The translations under genes and the position numbers were made by a program. Shown one piece after another: positions 13,116 to 25,017 of a stretch of 64,000 bases of DNA (position 1 is its first letter; each line of letters opens with the position of its first letter). Origin of the DNA: Mycteria americana (taxonomy: Eukaryota > Chordata > Aves > Ciconiiformes > Ciconiidae); the NCBI RefSeq assembly GCF_035582795.1, contig NC_134365.1:39908135-39972134 (forward strand), written 5' to 3'. Below the pieces are notes generated by a model. That model made no database searches. It was not told where the DNA came from and worked only from the letters and a program-made list of their open reading frames with translations.

Positions 13116-14013
13116 CAGTGCTTGTGGTTGGGGTAGCCACGGGGTGGGACAAGCAGGCAACGTCGTGGCTAGCGAGTTCGCCTCCTCCTTGTCACAAAAT
13201 AAAAAGGAAAATGGGATGACAGGGATGTTCATCTCGTCTAAACAACCCCCACGCCCGTGTCGAAGCAAATGGAAGAATTTGACTGATGTTTCCTGCGCCA
13301 AACCCGTCTAATAACCCCGAGATACCTCATACCCTTCTGCGTGTGTTGGTGAAGAAGCGGTGGAAGGAAAGTGAAGTTTGCAAAGGGTCGAATAAACCCA
13401 AATCCAAGTGTTTTCACGTTTGCCTCGGATTACAAAAAGAGGATAATAAACCAAGGTTTCCTGCAAAAAAGATCAGTGTGCTTTTACTCCCTTTTCTGTC
13501 TTAAAGGGATGGGTTATCCTTTTCAGGGGTTATAAAAAAAAAAAAGCTTTTTCTATACTGCTTCGGGGTATGATAGTAAGGTAGTACGCTTCCAGGAGAG
13601 AGGGTGTTTCAGAGATGCCCAGCTTGAAAATTGTACAGGTTGTGTGTGTGTGCTTGCATTTAGATGTTTTGATTAGTGTAATTTGTTCTTTCCAGCATAT
13701 AACAGCTACATCTTACCCCAATGTGAAATGTGTAGACAGTGTATGACAAAGACTTTTCACTATTCTTTCATGGTCAAATATACATTGAAATTACTGTTAT
13801 AAAAAAGAAGACACAAAAACCTCTTCTTTTTCATAAATTATAATTAAAAGGCAAAGAAGCAATCACATTGTCTCATATAGTAACCATTCAAAACCAAATA
13901 TATTTTCCTTTCAAAAGTAATTTTTTTTTTCTACTCCTCTATGGAAAACTTGCAAAATGAATCAAATGATCATCTTTTGGATGACTTGCCTCTGTGTTAA
14001 AATCGCAAGCTTT

Positions 14014-14038
14014 GGGGGGAAAAAAAAACCCCAACAAC
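14014..14038. repeat. G-run then A8 CCCCAACAAC tract
   Basis: GGGGGG is followed by a run of eight or more A and then CCCCAACAAC. It belongs to a set of A/C-rich (or, on the other strand, G/T-rich) tracts that recur through this window. Confidence 0.6.
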
Positions 14039-17000
14039 TTGCTAAGTCAAGTGTTTTCACTTTCTTTATTCATCGCATCGGTTTTTTTTTTTAGTCTTGC
14101 TCAAAGTCTATCCTGTAGACTTCATTCTAGCTAAAAATGAGCTGAGTGAATAGTGGAGGTTACCTTGGCTGTTCACATCAAAGGCTTTGCAAATAAACTT
14201 TCTAACTAATTAGATGCAGTCTTTTATTCCTTGGTACCTGCATATTTTCAGGGATGCTTCTCGTAGTGGTATGAACTACTTCAATTTCAACTTGCAACCA
14301 TAGTGTAAAGTTTTATAATTATCTGTAGCTAAATAACTGAGTTTTGAGTTGCACTGTACAATATAAATGTCGTGTATCTTTTTTGCAGCAAATCTGATCG
14401 TAACTTGGAGCACCTGTCTGCCTGGGGGTGAAATAATCTGCAAAACAGAGTTGAAAGACTCCGGGTCTAAAACCAGGACTTGTATATGGGAAAAAAACCT
14501 GCGATAGTCTTTTTACTGTCTGTAGCTGTGTGTCTTGCTTCTATTACTGCATACATGCACCAGATAAGTTTTCTGAGTGGAATTAAAATTGTGCTATTTT
14601 GTTCCGAAGCTCTGCTGTAGGACAGTTCATCAAAAATAAATCTGAAGTGAGCCATGACAGTTCTTTGTGCTGTGCCACTTTTGCAGAGTAAAACTGACTG
14701 TCTTTTTAATTGAGAGCCTTTCTGGAGCAGAGGCAAACAGATGGGAATCTAGGTGAGGGCCTACAAAAGGAGAAAGAAATTACTTGTGTGGCTGAGGAAG
14801 GAAATGTGCTGAAGGCTATGCTGTAGCTTGTGATCTAACAGTTAGTAAATGACTGGGAACTAAAACAGTTGTCCACCTATCATTTGGGATGTAGGAAGTG
14901 CAAGAGTCACAGAAGTACTTGACGCTTACTGCTATAGTGCCAATCCTGTCATCCGCAGAGCTCTGCTAGCTGCTCAGAGCTAGGTATGGAGAGGTGCTCT
15001 TAAGGGTAAGAATATCTTAGAGATAAAAACAGGCACTTTTTTGTCCTTGCGTGTATGGTAAGAGGGTAGGCAGGCCCTTTATGAATTGGCTCATCATAAG
15101 TAACGCTTAGATAACTTTCAGACATCTGACTGATGTTTGAGAGTGTTCTTCAGGGTAAGCTCAAGTCGTTGTGAGTTTTAATCAAAATTGGTCTCTTAGT
15201 AAGCAGATCACTAAGCATGCCCTGTGCAACAGAAGTTCGTGTTTAGCTTGTGGTTGCAAGCACAACTCTTTTGCCTCGGAACAAATACAAAAGCAGACCG
15301 AAGTGCACTGTGTAATGTCAGTGCGTTGAATCCCTGCTGAGTTGGGGCAGGCTTCTTCTGTGTTCTGTTGCATCTAGGTCAGGTAGAGGGATATTTTAGA
15401 CAGCCTCCTTGTTTGGAGAGATTGAAGGAGTATCTACAGTAACTACACCTTCATATTCGAAGGCAAACTTTGTTTTCCTGCTCAGATGTGGTTAAAATGG
15501 TCTGTTTCTGTTCTTCTTGCATAAAGCAGGGAAAGAGGAAGGGTTTTTTGTTACTTGAATGCTGTTAATAGGGGACCTGTTTTCAAGTTTATTGAGTTTT
15601 CAAATTTGTTCAGCAGTTGGCTGCAGTAGAGCTTTAGTATCTCACTTAAAGCATCTAATGTATCACTCTTTCCTTAAGGCCTGTCAACCATGAGAAAACC
15701 GAGTAGAACAGGTGTAGCAGAAGCATTATTCTGATGAAGCTATGGCAGTTTGCTTATAGTAGGCAAGCACTATTTGGAGAAAGTCAAAGACCTTGTCTGG
15801 TGGCACAAACTGTTTCTTCATGGAATGGTTGAATGAGGCTACCTTCAAAAGCAGCAGTAGGTTCTGGCCTGAAGCTCTCATCTCTCGAGCTTTGGAATGC
15901 CTAAATAAACACTGGACAACTAAAAGTGGAAAGGGTTTTTTATTATTGTGTGTGCCTATTTATGTACACTGTTGTGAGCTTCTGACATACTATGTGTTCC
16001 TCTCCTCTAGCAGCAAGGAAAGGAAGGAAGGCTGTAAATGCCAGGTTGGAAATCTGCCTAGTAGGCAACTTTTGAAATATAAAATGATTTGGGGGCTCTT
16101 TAGCTATTCAGGATGCTCTTTTTTCAAGAGCAGTGTTTTAATAGTAATTTTTACTATTGAAGCAGTAGAGTGAAAGTTACTATAAGACCCTACAGGAATG
16201 TGTGTAGCAGAATTAAAGGAACTTTTTAGAGTTGAGCTAGGAAGAAGAGGCATTCGACAGTATCTTGTATGCTGTCCCACTCGGCTTTCTAGTTATGAAT
16301 CTAAGGACTTGATGTTATTTGAAGTAAATCCCTGCTATGCAACTATGAAAAGAGACTGCCAATTACAGTACACGTGGTTAGTTCATTCTTGGCCAAGGGA
16401 GGAAGGCCAGACCATAGTGCAGGACTGGGACAGCCTAGCCCTTCTAATGGACTGGTGTTTGCATCCTGTGGCAGAGAAGCAGCATCTCATGTTTCTCTTC
16501 AGCCTGAGATTCACTTCAGGGAACCCCTAGTTTCTTAGATCACTTCATATCATTCCTGCAGCTGTTGCAACACACGAAGATGTCCTAAATCTGAATGACT
16601 TGACCAGGTTTTCTGCAAAAAAGGATATTATGTGCCACTGTTACTCATTCATGAAATAATTTTCAATGTAACTCTAATAATAGAGCTGTGAGAAACTTTG
16701 TATCATTAAATTTTGGACAGTATTGAAGAACTGGAACAGGAGAACGGTTTATTTCATAACTGAAGACAAACTTTAAGCAAGGATCTGTAGCTGTAATTCT
16801 TGTCTTTATTCATAGAAACTCTGAGAAGAATGTACTCTTTGCATCAAAATTTGTTGACATTGAGGTGAATGTCACTCTTATTTGCTTTAATTGTAACAGT
16901 TGTTATTAAGTTTGATTTCAGTAGGTAATCTGGATTAAAGGAAAAGGTGTAGTTAACTATATTCCTTTAGTGTGGCTTACTTCATAACTTTATGTGAAAT

Positions 17001-20000
17001 GAGATGGTGAAAGTGTTTTCTTAAATGAATTTGCTATCTGTATCCCAAATAATGAGTGTTGGCTAGCCTCCTCTTCAGTTAATCTAAAATAACTTGTGAA
17101 CATAGATAGTCTCAGCAATTGTTTATTTTTGTTTCTCTGTATTAGTTGTCTTAGTTTTTGAAGTCTTGTCCTCTTTTTTCCACTCATAGTCTCTGTTGCG
17201 CAGCCTAACCAGTTGTGCCTTCATTTTTTTTCATGTCTGCAATGAAGGGAAATTTCTTAAAAGCATTCTTCAAATATCAGGAAGAAGCAAAAAGAGTACC
17301 ACCACATCTGTGTTAAAGATGAACTGCAGATATGTGTGTTACCTGTGTGGAGTTCAAGAGGGGAGGTACAGGAGACAGAAGGAGGACCTGTATGTTGCTA
17401 AGTGTGGCACTTCAGCACTACTGAAATCAAAGTGTTTTCGGTACTTGCAGGGCCAGACCAGCTACTTTTGTTTTTTCTAAAAGTTTCATGTATGGTCAGT
17501 ATTTTTTATTTAAGATGAAGCTGGTATGCTGAACAGTGCTTGGACTGCATCAGAACCCAGACAATACTGATAGTTAAGTTGTGCAGTTGTACAATCCTTG
17601 CTTGCAGTTAATCAAACTTCTATAACATCTGGTCTGATACTTCCCCCGAAAGTGATTCATGAGAAGACTAGTGGAGAGTTGCAATGTGTTTTATTTCTTC
17701 TGAATGTGGAGAAGGAGTAGACTGGAATGTGGAATGGAAGTAATCTATTAAGTGGAAGTTATCTAAGAACCTTATTCTCTGCAATACAGTATTTAGGACT
17801 AGATTATTTGTTTATACTGTGCCATTTACAGTTAAGACTGAGCTGTACATGGCTATGTGTCCAGGCTTATGTGGTCAGTTAAGTGTGGGGGCAGCCCAGC
17901 GACACACCATGCAGGAACCTCTTTTATTAATGTTGCAAATGTGAAGTGGTTAAGGTGAATTATTAGATGTTGTAAGATGCAGTCTGTAACTCTCCTCTGA
18001 TCTTTCATTGAGAGGCTACTTACAAGATAACATTCTGAAAGCTTGATGTACAGGATGACCCATAAGCATAGCCTACTTGGCTTCATGTCATTGCTTTTTG
18101 CATACAATATTGTTGAAGGACTTTCTCAGGGTTGGGAAAGTGTATAAATTAATACTGCATGCAAACTCTTGACTTTTGCGCTTCTGGAGTTTTATTTATA
18201 TAGTTAGTATGTATAAGGATATATCACACTGTTGTTCTGTGATTCTTCTGACTTGTTTAAAATGGAGAATTGATGGCCAATAGGCATTCTGTGAGTGTGA
18301 TGGTTTTATTCCCATTCAGGGAATGGTCCTTTTGTTATTTACTGCCTATTGTTTTTATTGGTGCAAGTGTACAGAAAATGCTATCTGTTTTAATGGATTT
18401 TATGATGAGTGGCATCAGAAATGAGTTCTTGGCAAGTGTGACTTCACCTTCAGAGTTCTTGCACATATTATACCAGTCCATAGATGAATTTCTGAGATAG
18501 TTCTCTATCAACAGTATTCACTGAATATAAGTATACAATTTGAGATGCCTTGGACTTGTGTTCTTAGTGTGCTGTGAAATGCTGTGTTCAAAATCCAATT
18601 TCTGCTGACATTAGTTATTTGAGAATATGCCATGCTTCTAGAAATTGAGGTCAATTGTCATCTTAGCACTTGGTGGAACATAAGAGACTGTGTAGTAGTC
18701 CTGTGGCATCAAGAAGGAGCACTGGAAGAGGCAAGAATAGCTGATTGTCATGCTGGAGAATCACTCTCCCATTTTTTTGATATATCTTTTTTGACTTAAG
18801 TAGCAGATCAGGTGGGATCTCACCAAAGAAGAGACACCCTCTTACTTGATATAGATTATCCTGGGCATTGAGTAAGTTTGGAGGCCAATAGAGAGAAGTC
18901 TGTGATACTATAATAAACAGGCATTCATAACTCATTTTTCAACTGGATGCTTGGTCTTCAAATGTTCTTACTTCTGGTGTACAATTTTCTACCTGCTTTT
19001 TATATCTGAATACTAGAGAGAAAGAAGCATTTCAGAATCATACCTATTTCTGCTCATTGTATGTTCTTACAGTTTATTGTTACCTTTTTACCTTTCTTTA
19101 TATTTGAGCAAGTCCATTGCTTTTTTTAATGATCCTCTGGTTTTTTTCTGATCTCCCTAAACCTTTTATTTCAGGAAATGCCCTAAGCTAAATTGAGGTT
19201 CAGCCAGAGATCTTGCATAGAAAACTTAAGTGTAATAGCTGAAGTTCTGCAAAAACTGAGTAGCTGAAAAGAAGATTTTACAATTAAGTGCTTTAGGCCA
19301 CTGTATGTGCTGGTGTTTGGCATCCTTTTGATCTGGTGTTGCTTTTCATCAAACTCTTAAGAGTAATCTCAGAAGAAAAGTGCTGTATCTACGTGAGTAG
19401 GAATTAGAGTGAGAAAATAAGAATATTTCATGTGAAGCCTAGAATGAAAAGATCGAGTAGGTTGTGCAGTTTTATTCTTGACAAACAAAGAAGTCCTGAT
19501 GCTACCTCTTCCTTTTCTGCTAGAAATCTGGGTCCTGTCTAGCCAGGAAACTGATGGAGAAGTAACATTAAGTGCATGTTAGTTCAGACTTGATTTAACT
19601 ACAGTAACCAATATTTTGAACAATGTGCAGTCTTGCTAACTGAAAGTACATCCTGCTTCTAGCCAGAGGCAAGATCTTAAGATGCAGTTTGCAAATACTT
19701 TTTTCAAAGACAAATATATCAACTTGAAAATATTGGTATTTTCAGGTAATGTAATTCTTCCATTACTTAATCTTATTGTGGACTACTTTTTAAATGAAAT
19801 TCAATGCCGTAAGTTTCACAGAGGAAAGCTGAAGCCTCTTTTCCAAGCTGAATGCTGACTCTGCTGTGATAGTAGAAGTGAAAATAAGGAACCGTTCACA
19901 GCCTTATCTACAGAAGGTTGAAGTCATAAATCCCAAGAACCTAAACAGAGGACACACTGGGTAAACTGGGAGCACCCTAATGTGGAAATACAAGACTGAT

Positions 20001-23000
20001 TTCTTGAAGGATAAACTTGCTTCACTGGAACAGTCAGGGTGCACTGAAAAGTCATTCTTCCACTCAGGCTTTGCCCAAAATATAGCTTGTTTTGAGACAC
20101 ATATATTTAACTTGCTGGAAGTAAAACTCTTCTTCAGTAAACAATTTAGGATGTAGTAGTAATGCTTGTTCAAATGCTGTGGTGATTGTCATAGTCTAAA
20201 TAATAGATGACTCTTAGAAAACCAGACATGCTGATTTGTATTTAGAAAGGTCTTCCCATCCAAACCTCTGGAGCCGATTTTAAATTTCAGTATGCTTTGG
20301 ACATCTTCTGCTACCTTATCAAAGTACATGTTTGATTTGACTTAACAGCAGAGTGAGTCTTAAGGTAATGACAGGTTTCTCCAGAAAATGGCAAGCTTTG
20401 AAGATGCAGAGGAACCAAAAAGTATGGTGTAAACAAGAACTAGAGTGATCTCAAGAAGATTCAAATAGACTCTTGTGGAGACTTGATTAAACAAGTTTAA
20501 CCCTCATTAATTTGGTAACTCTCAAGTAAAGATCTGATCCATGAAATAGAAAGCGGTGTGGAGATAAGTGTCATTCAAATTAATTTGGTTAAAATTATTG
20601 AGCTTTTTGTGTAGGTGTCATTGTGTCTATGCGCTCAGGCTTGCAAGTGTGAATTGCTTACCTTTAGGTTCCTACTCATAACTGCCAGATTTTTCCCCTC
20701 TCTTGGAAATTCCTGACCCATTAAATGAGACTTTTTTGGGGTAAGATGCATCAGCTGCTCACAAAGCAGATGCAGAACTACAGCAGTTCACAGCTTGGCA
20801 TGTTAAGATAAGCCAGCATTTGTTTTAGTCATTTTTTTTTTTTAAATACCCTTGTCTGACACTTGTGACAACTTAGCAGTTGCCTCAGAAACAACCAAGT
20901 TGTATGTGCATCTGCATATGGGCAGAGGTGTGGAGGTCACCTTCTACAGTTGTCATCTTCTAGTCAAGGTATGTTTGTGAGTTGGACGTTCCCTGAGGAG
21001 CTACCATCCCTAAGTTCTGGCAGCGAGGCAGTAGCATCTTGAAACAGAACAGGATGTTCTGCCCAAGTTTTGGCTGCTTCAGTTAAGCATTTCAGACTGT
21101 TTACAAACCCACCTTCATCAGTGGATCAGCTAATAAAGTTGACTGTGAAAAGAAGCAGTTAAGGTTGCACCTCCGTAGTTGCAGAGGTAGCAAAACCATA
21201 TGGCAGAAGATGGTAGTTATTCCTGGGTGTTGGTGTATGCTTTTTTCAGCTTAACCTCAGGACAGATGTCTCAAGCTTTAACAAAAGAACTGTTTGTGAG
21301 ATTACGTATAATTTGGGTGAGTTTGAGTGACATTTGCTGCTCATGTTCAAATACCATGTTTCTGTTAGGGAAGTATTGATTGAGAGGTCAAAACAGACAT
21401 GAGTTACAATTACTTGGGACTTGGCTGGTATGGTTCATTTATCATGGAAGAACTAATTTTATTCCTGTTAATGAATGCTAGTAGCTAGTATTCTCAATTT
21501 GCATAGAATCAGTGTCCTTTCAACAGATAAAACTTCTAATCTTAATTAAAATGACGTATGGGAATTTGTAAGACTGCTCTCAGGCTACCAACCTGATTTG
21601 TAATAGAATTACTGTAAATCATACTATGGAAGGATACTTTGTATGTAAAGGGCCTACACCAGCCAGTCTTAAATGGCCAGTAATGAAGGATCATATAATG
21701 AAGGAATTCTATATGTCTGTGCCTTGACAATGTGTTAGTAATCTAACAAACCTGAATTGAAACCAAACTTTTAATAATGAAGACAGTGCAAGTAATGATA
21801 CCTTGGTATGCAAGCTCTGGCATTGCCAGGGATGTATATGATGTGTAGGTTATAGAGCAAAATAGGCAGGAGGGACAAAAATTCAGGTGGTATTGGAATT
21901 GCAGCTGAACTGAGCATTGCCTTATGTCGGTAGAAGGAAACGTGATACAAAGCTTTACTGGTTCAGCAGCCAGTGTCACAATGAGAGTAGAGCTAGGACT
22001 GCCAGATGTTAAGCAGATGACACATGGAATTTGAGGCTAGGTCTTGTCTCTGCAACAGAAGTTAAGCTGCCTTTTTCCAAAGAAGAGTATCTTAAGCCAA
22101 CTGGCAAGTTTATTCTGGAAGTAACTTTCAAACTGCACGAGTGCATTTTTACAAGAGAAGTATCTTGACTCTGAAAATCTCCACGCCTTACTTGGTAGTC
22201 CTGCTGTTTTTAACTGGTTTTGTAGCTTGAAAGATAAAATTTGCTGTAACATTTATGCAGAGAAACAAATCCTTGTATCTGCTTTTAATCAGAAGGATGC
22301 ATATTAGGTAAAGCATGTTGGGTATACCATGATGTGGCAATCCATTAATTGATAAAAGTTTTACAACTAAATCCTGATCCTTCTCTGCAATGACATTAGA
22401 GCCAAATTCACAGCAGTAAATTGCTGTCTCAGTTCTCAAAACTTGCTGTATGGTTGAATACTTAGCTTATGTCTAGCAAGATATCATAATGCGGTAATTA
22501 TGCATTATCTGAATTTAATATACTTGTAGTATTTCTAAAAATCTGAGTGTTCTTCTTCCTATTTATTGTCTGCCTGGATTTTCTTTGCAAGCATAAAAAC
22601 ATTTGCAATTCAGTTTCTTCAGGAATTCCGAGATCACTGTTTTAGCTGGAAGTCTGACTGGTAGAACACGCACAAACAACTTTCATGGGGGAGGGTGACT
22701 ATTTTACAGAAATAGGGAGAAAATGCAAAACCATGGCAAACAGTCACCAAAAATAAGAATAAATCTGATAAATGTTGCAAACTCCAATTGAGGCTTAAAT
22801 AGACTACATAGCTTAGGTTTTATAAGGGACTCCAAATTTGAATTGACAGATTTGAATTTTTGCACAAAGATGAAACTTGAACTCAGTAAGTGTTGAAGCA
22901 TAGCATATTTTTTAGTAGCTTAAGAATGTTCATTACATCACTTGCTTTGAAATTGCTTTTTACACTTTGTATGAAACTTCTGCAAGTTGCACATGCTTGT

Positions 23001-23978
23001 TAGTCTCTCACGTTAGGAAGCTTTCATCTTGAAATATCAGTGGCTTCAAGAAGACCAGTTTTCATCCTTAGAACATGTATTAAGTCTGTGTTCAGATTTA
23101 AGATCTAGCTGGGAGTTAACTTTGACTTAAGAAAAATCAGATTTTATTCAGCTATAATAATTATAGACAGTGGAACTAGTCTCACAAGGTAAGCTCACAT
23201 TAGCTGCTTTGCAGAAATTGTCCCTGTGTGCAGTATTAATCAAGGTAGCTCCTTTCGATGAAAGGAGGAAAACTTGGTTAAGCTATCTCTGCGGGCAAGT
23301 GTCCCTGTGGGCAGTTCAAGGAGCAACTTAAACCTCAGTGCACTGTTTGTGCTGCAGTAACTTGTTTTCAGGTTTCTGCCTTTTTCTCAGGTGGTTAGTA
23401 TGATTTCATGTCACTGGATAAGCTTAATCACCCAGACAGCTTTTTGAAAATCCTCTGAAGATTCTCTGGCATCAGTTAAAATAGTTGAACATAATCAAAT
23501 AAATATTTTTGTCCAAGAAAAATTACTCTATTAGTGCCCAGAAGAACTAGCTGTCCAACTGACAAAATACTTGTTTGTCAAGACAAGAAGCTATCAAAAC
23601 CAGGTAAAAACTAGAAATAAAAATAGCTTCTAGCTTTGTTTACCGAACAGTTGACTCACTTCCAAAGAGTCTGCATTAGTAATGAAATAGCTCTACTTCC
23701 AGGAGTCTTGAGTATAAAAGTCTTTAATTAGGCCCGATCAGCTTTTCAGTGTATCTTGTCTTCAGAATTGATTTCTGAATAATGTTTTCTATAAATAAGT
23801 GTGAAAGTCAGCTCTGGAGTATTTTAATTTCTCTTTCATAAGAGATACCGCTTACCCTGTTGAGTAAGTATCATCTGAGTTGCTTTAATTCCTAAAGCAT
23901 CTAAAAGTTGGTGAAAATGAACAGGTTTCCACTTTGGGTTATGTTGTCAAGGTGCTGCTCAGGCACTGAAATTATTCT

Positions 23979-24003
23979 TCAAAAACAAAAACCCCCAACA
24001 AAC
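23979..24003. repeat. A/C-rich low-complexity tract
   Basis: This short stretch reads AAAACAAAAACCCCCAACAAA, with no T and no G over more than 20 bases. It resembles the other A/C-rich tracts in the window. Confidence 0.6.
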
Positions 24004-24934
24004 CTCCTTGGAGTTGAGGGATAAGAATTTAGGACTTCCCTTTACATGTAACTATTTGGGGAATATTAAGAACAGCACACATCCTCTCTAACTAGTTGCT
24101 TCCCCGAAGAAAGGGGTTCTAAAGTAAGAGGCTCAAAACTGAGTGGAATCTGGATGGTATAGACAATTAGAAAGATTTAGGTTTGGCTGCCTGAGACTGC
24201 TCCAGTACCAGAAGTGGGAAACATCTTGTCTGGGAAGGCTTAATCCTCTGACCTTGGCTAGTCCTGTGACTGAACTAGAGCTATTTTTCCAAATGTCTGA
24301 CCATTGTCATCTTGTTCCATCTCAGGGCCAGTATACCCTCTCTGAGAAGCAGGTTTTTCTTCCTTGGCTTTTTTTTCCCTCCACTGCGAATTGTAAGCAG
24401 GTAAACCAGTTGGTTAATTTGCTTCATCTGTCATTCTAATGTTTGAAACTTTTTTTTTTCTTATGCAAACAGTTCAGATTAATTTAGGAGTACTATTCCC
24501 AAGGTGGTTCTAACAAAGCATGTCTTCCAGAGAGGTAAATGTGCTGGGGCAGAAGCATTACGAAAATTTTAGTGAATACACTGCAACTTCACGATACAAC
24601 CAGAATGTCAGGGTCTGAACAAGAATCGTGGTGTCTGTAAAGTGCTGAATAATCATGATCCCTTCTGAAAATGATAATGCTTCTGGGTTGGATTATTTGT
24701 TTAATTCTAGACCTGAACAACTAGTTCACATAAGCAAGTCTCGGGGATATCTTGAAGTAATGACTGTATTTAGTTCATGTCTTTGGCCTGGGGCTGAGCT
24801 CCAGTTTGAGCTTCATTTGATTTAATATCACTTGGAAAGATTGGATTATTAGCTTTCCCATTCCTCAGACAGGTAATAAAGTTGAATCAGAAACCAGAAT
24901 TTGAAGCTGAAGGAATTGAAAGAAAACTAAATTC

Positions 24935-25017
24935 TAAAAAAACAAAACAAAACAACAACAAAAAAACCAAAACAAAAAAAAACCCCAACCAACCAAAAAC
25001 AACAACAAAAAACCCAC
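24935..25017. repeat. 83-bp A/C-only low-complexity tract
   Basis: Over 80 bases contain only A and C on the plus strand, as mixtures of AACAAAACA, CCAAAAC, AACCCCAACC and AACAACAAC words. It is the longest of the A/C tracts here. It is not a regular microsatellite. Origin as a decayed A-rich retroposon tail or plain slippage cannot be told apart by eye. Confidence 0.85.

Larger units (their letters stand above)
11820..13190 (+). promoter_or_regulatory. RAP1B: CpG island with the RAP1B promoter
   Basis: From about 11.82 kb the composition changes abruptly from AT-rich to very GC-rich, with dense CpG, GC boxes (GGGGCGG-type) and GGC repeats, and it reverts near 13.19 kb. There is no obvious TATA box, as is typical of a broad housekeeping promoter. 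It is the only CpG island upstream of the RAP1B coding exons, so it is assigned to that gene. The long open frames in all six frames here are a by-product of GC-rich sequence lacking stop codons and should not be read as proteins. The exact start site is not determinable by eye. Divergent antisense transcription is possible. Confidence 0.85.

Noticed and set aside
11580-13311. Long overlapping open frames on both strands, up to 414 codons
   Set aside because: They lie in the CpG island, where stop codons are rare. The translations are low-complexity Pro/Arg/Gly/Ala, overlap in all frames and match no protein.
18225-18245. TTCTGTGATTCTTCTG resembling a CR1 3' terminus
   Set aside because: No CR1 body sequence precedes it, so it is probably a chance match.
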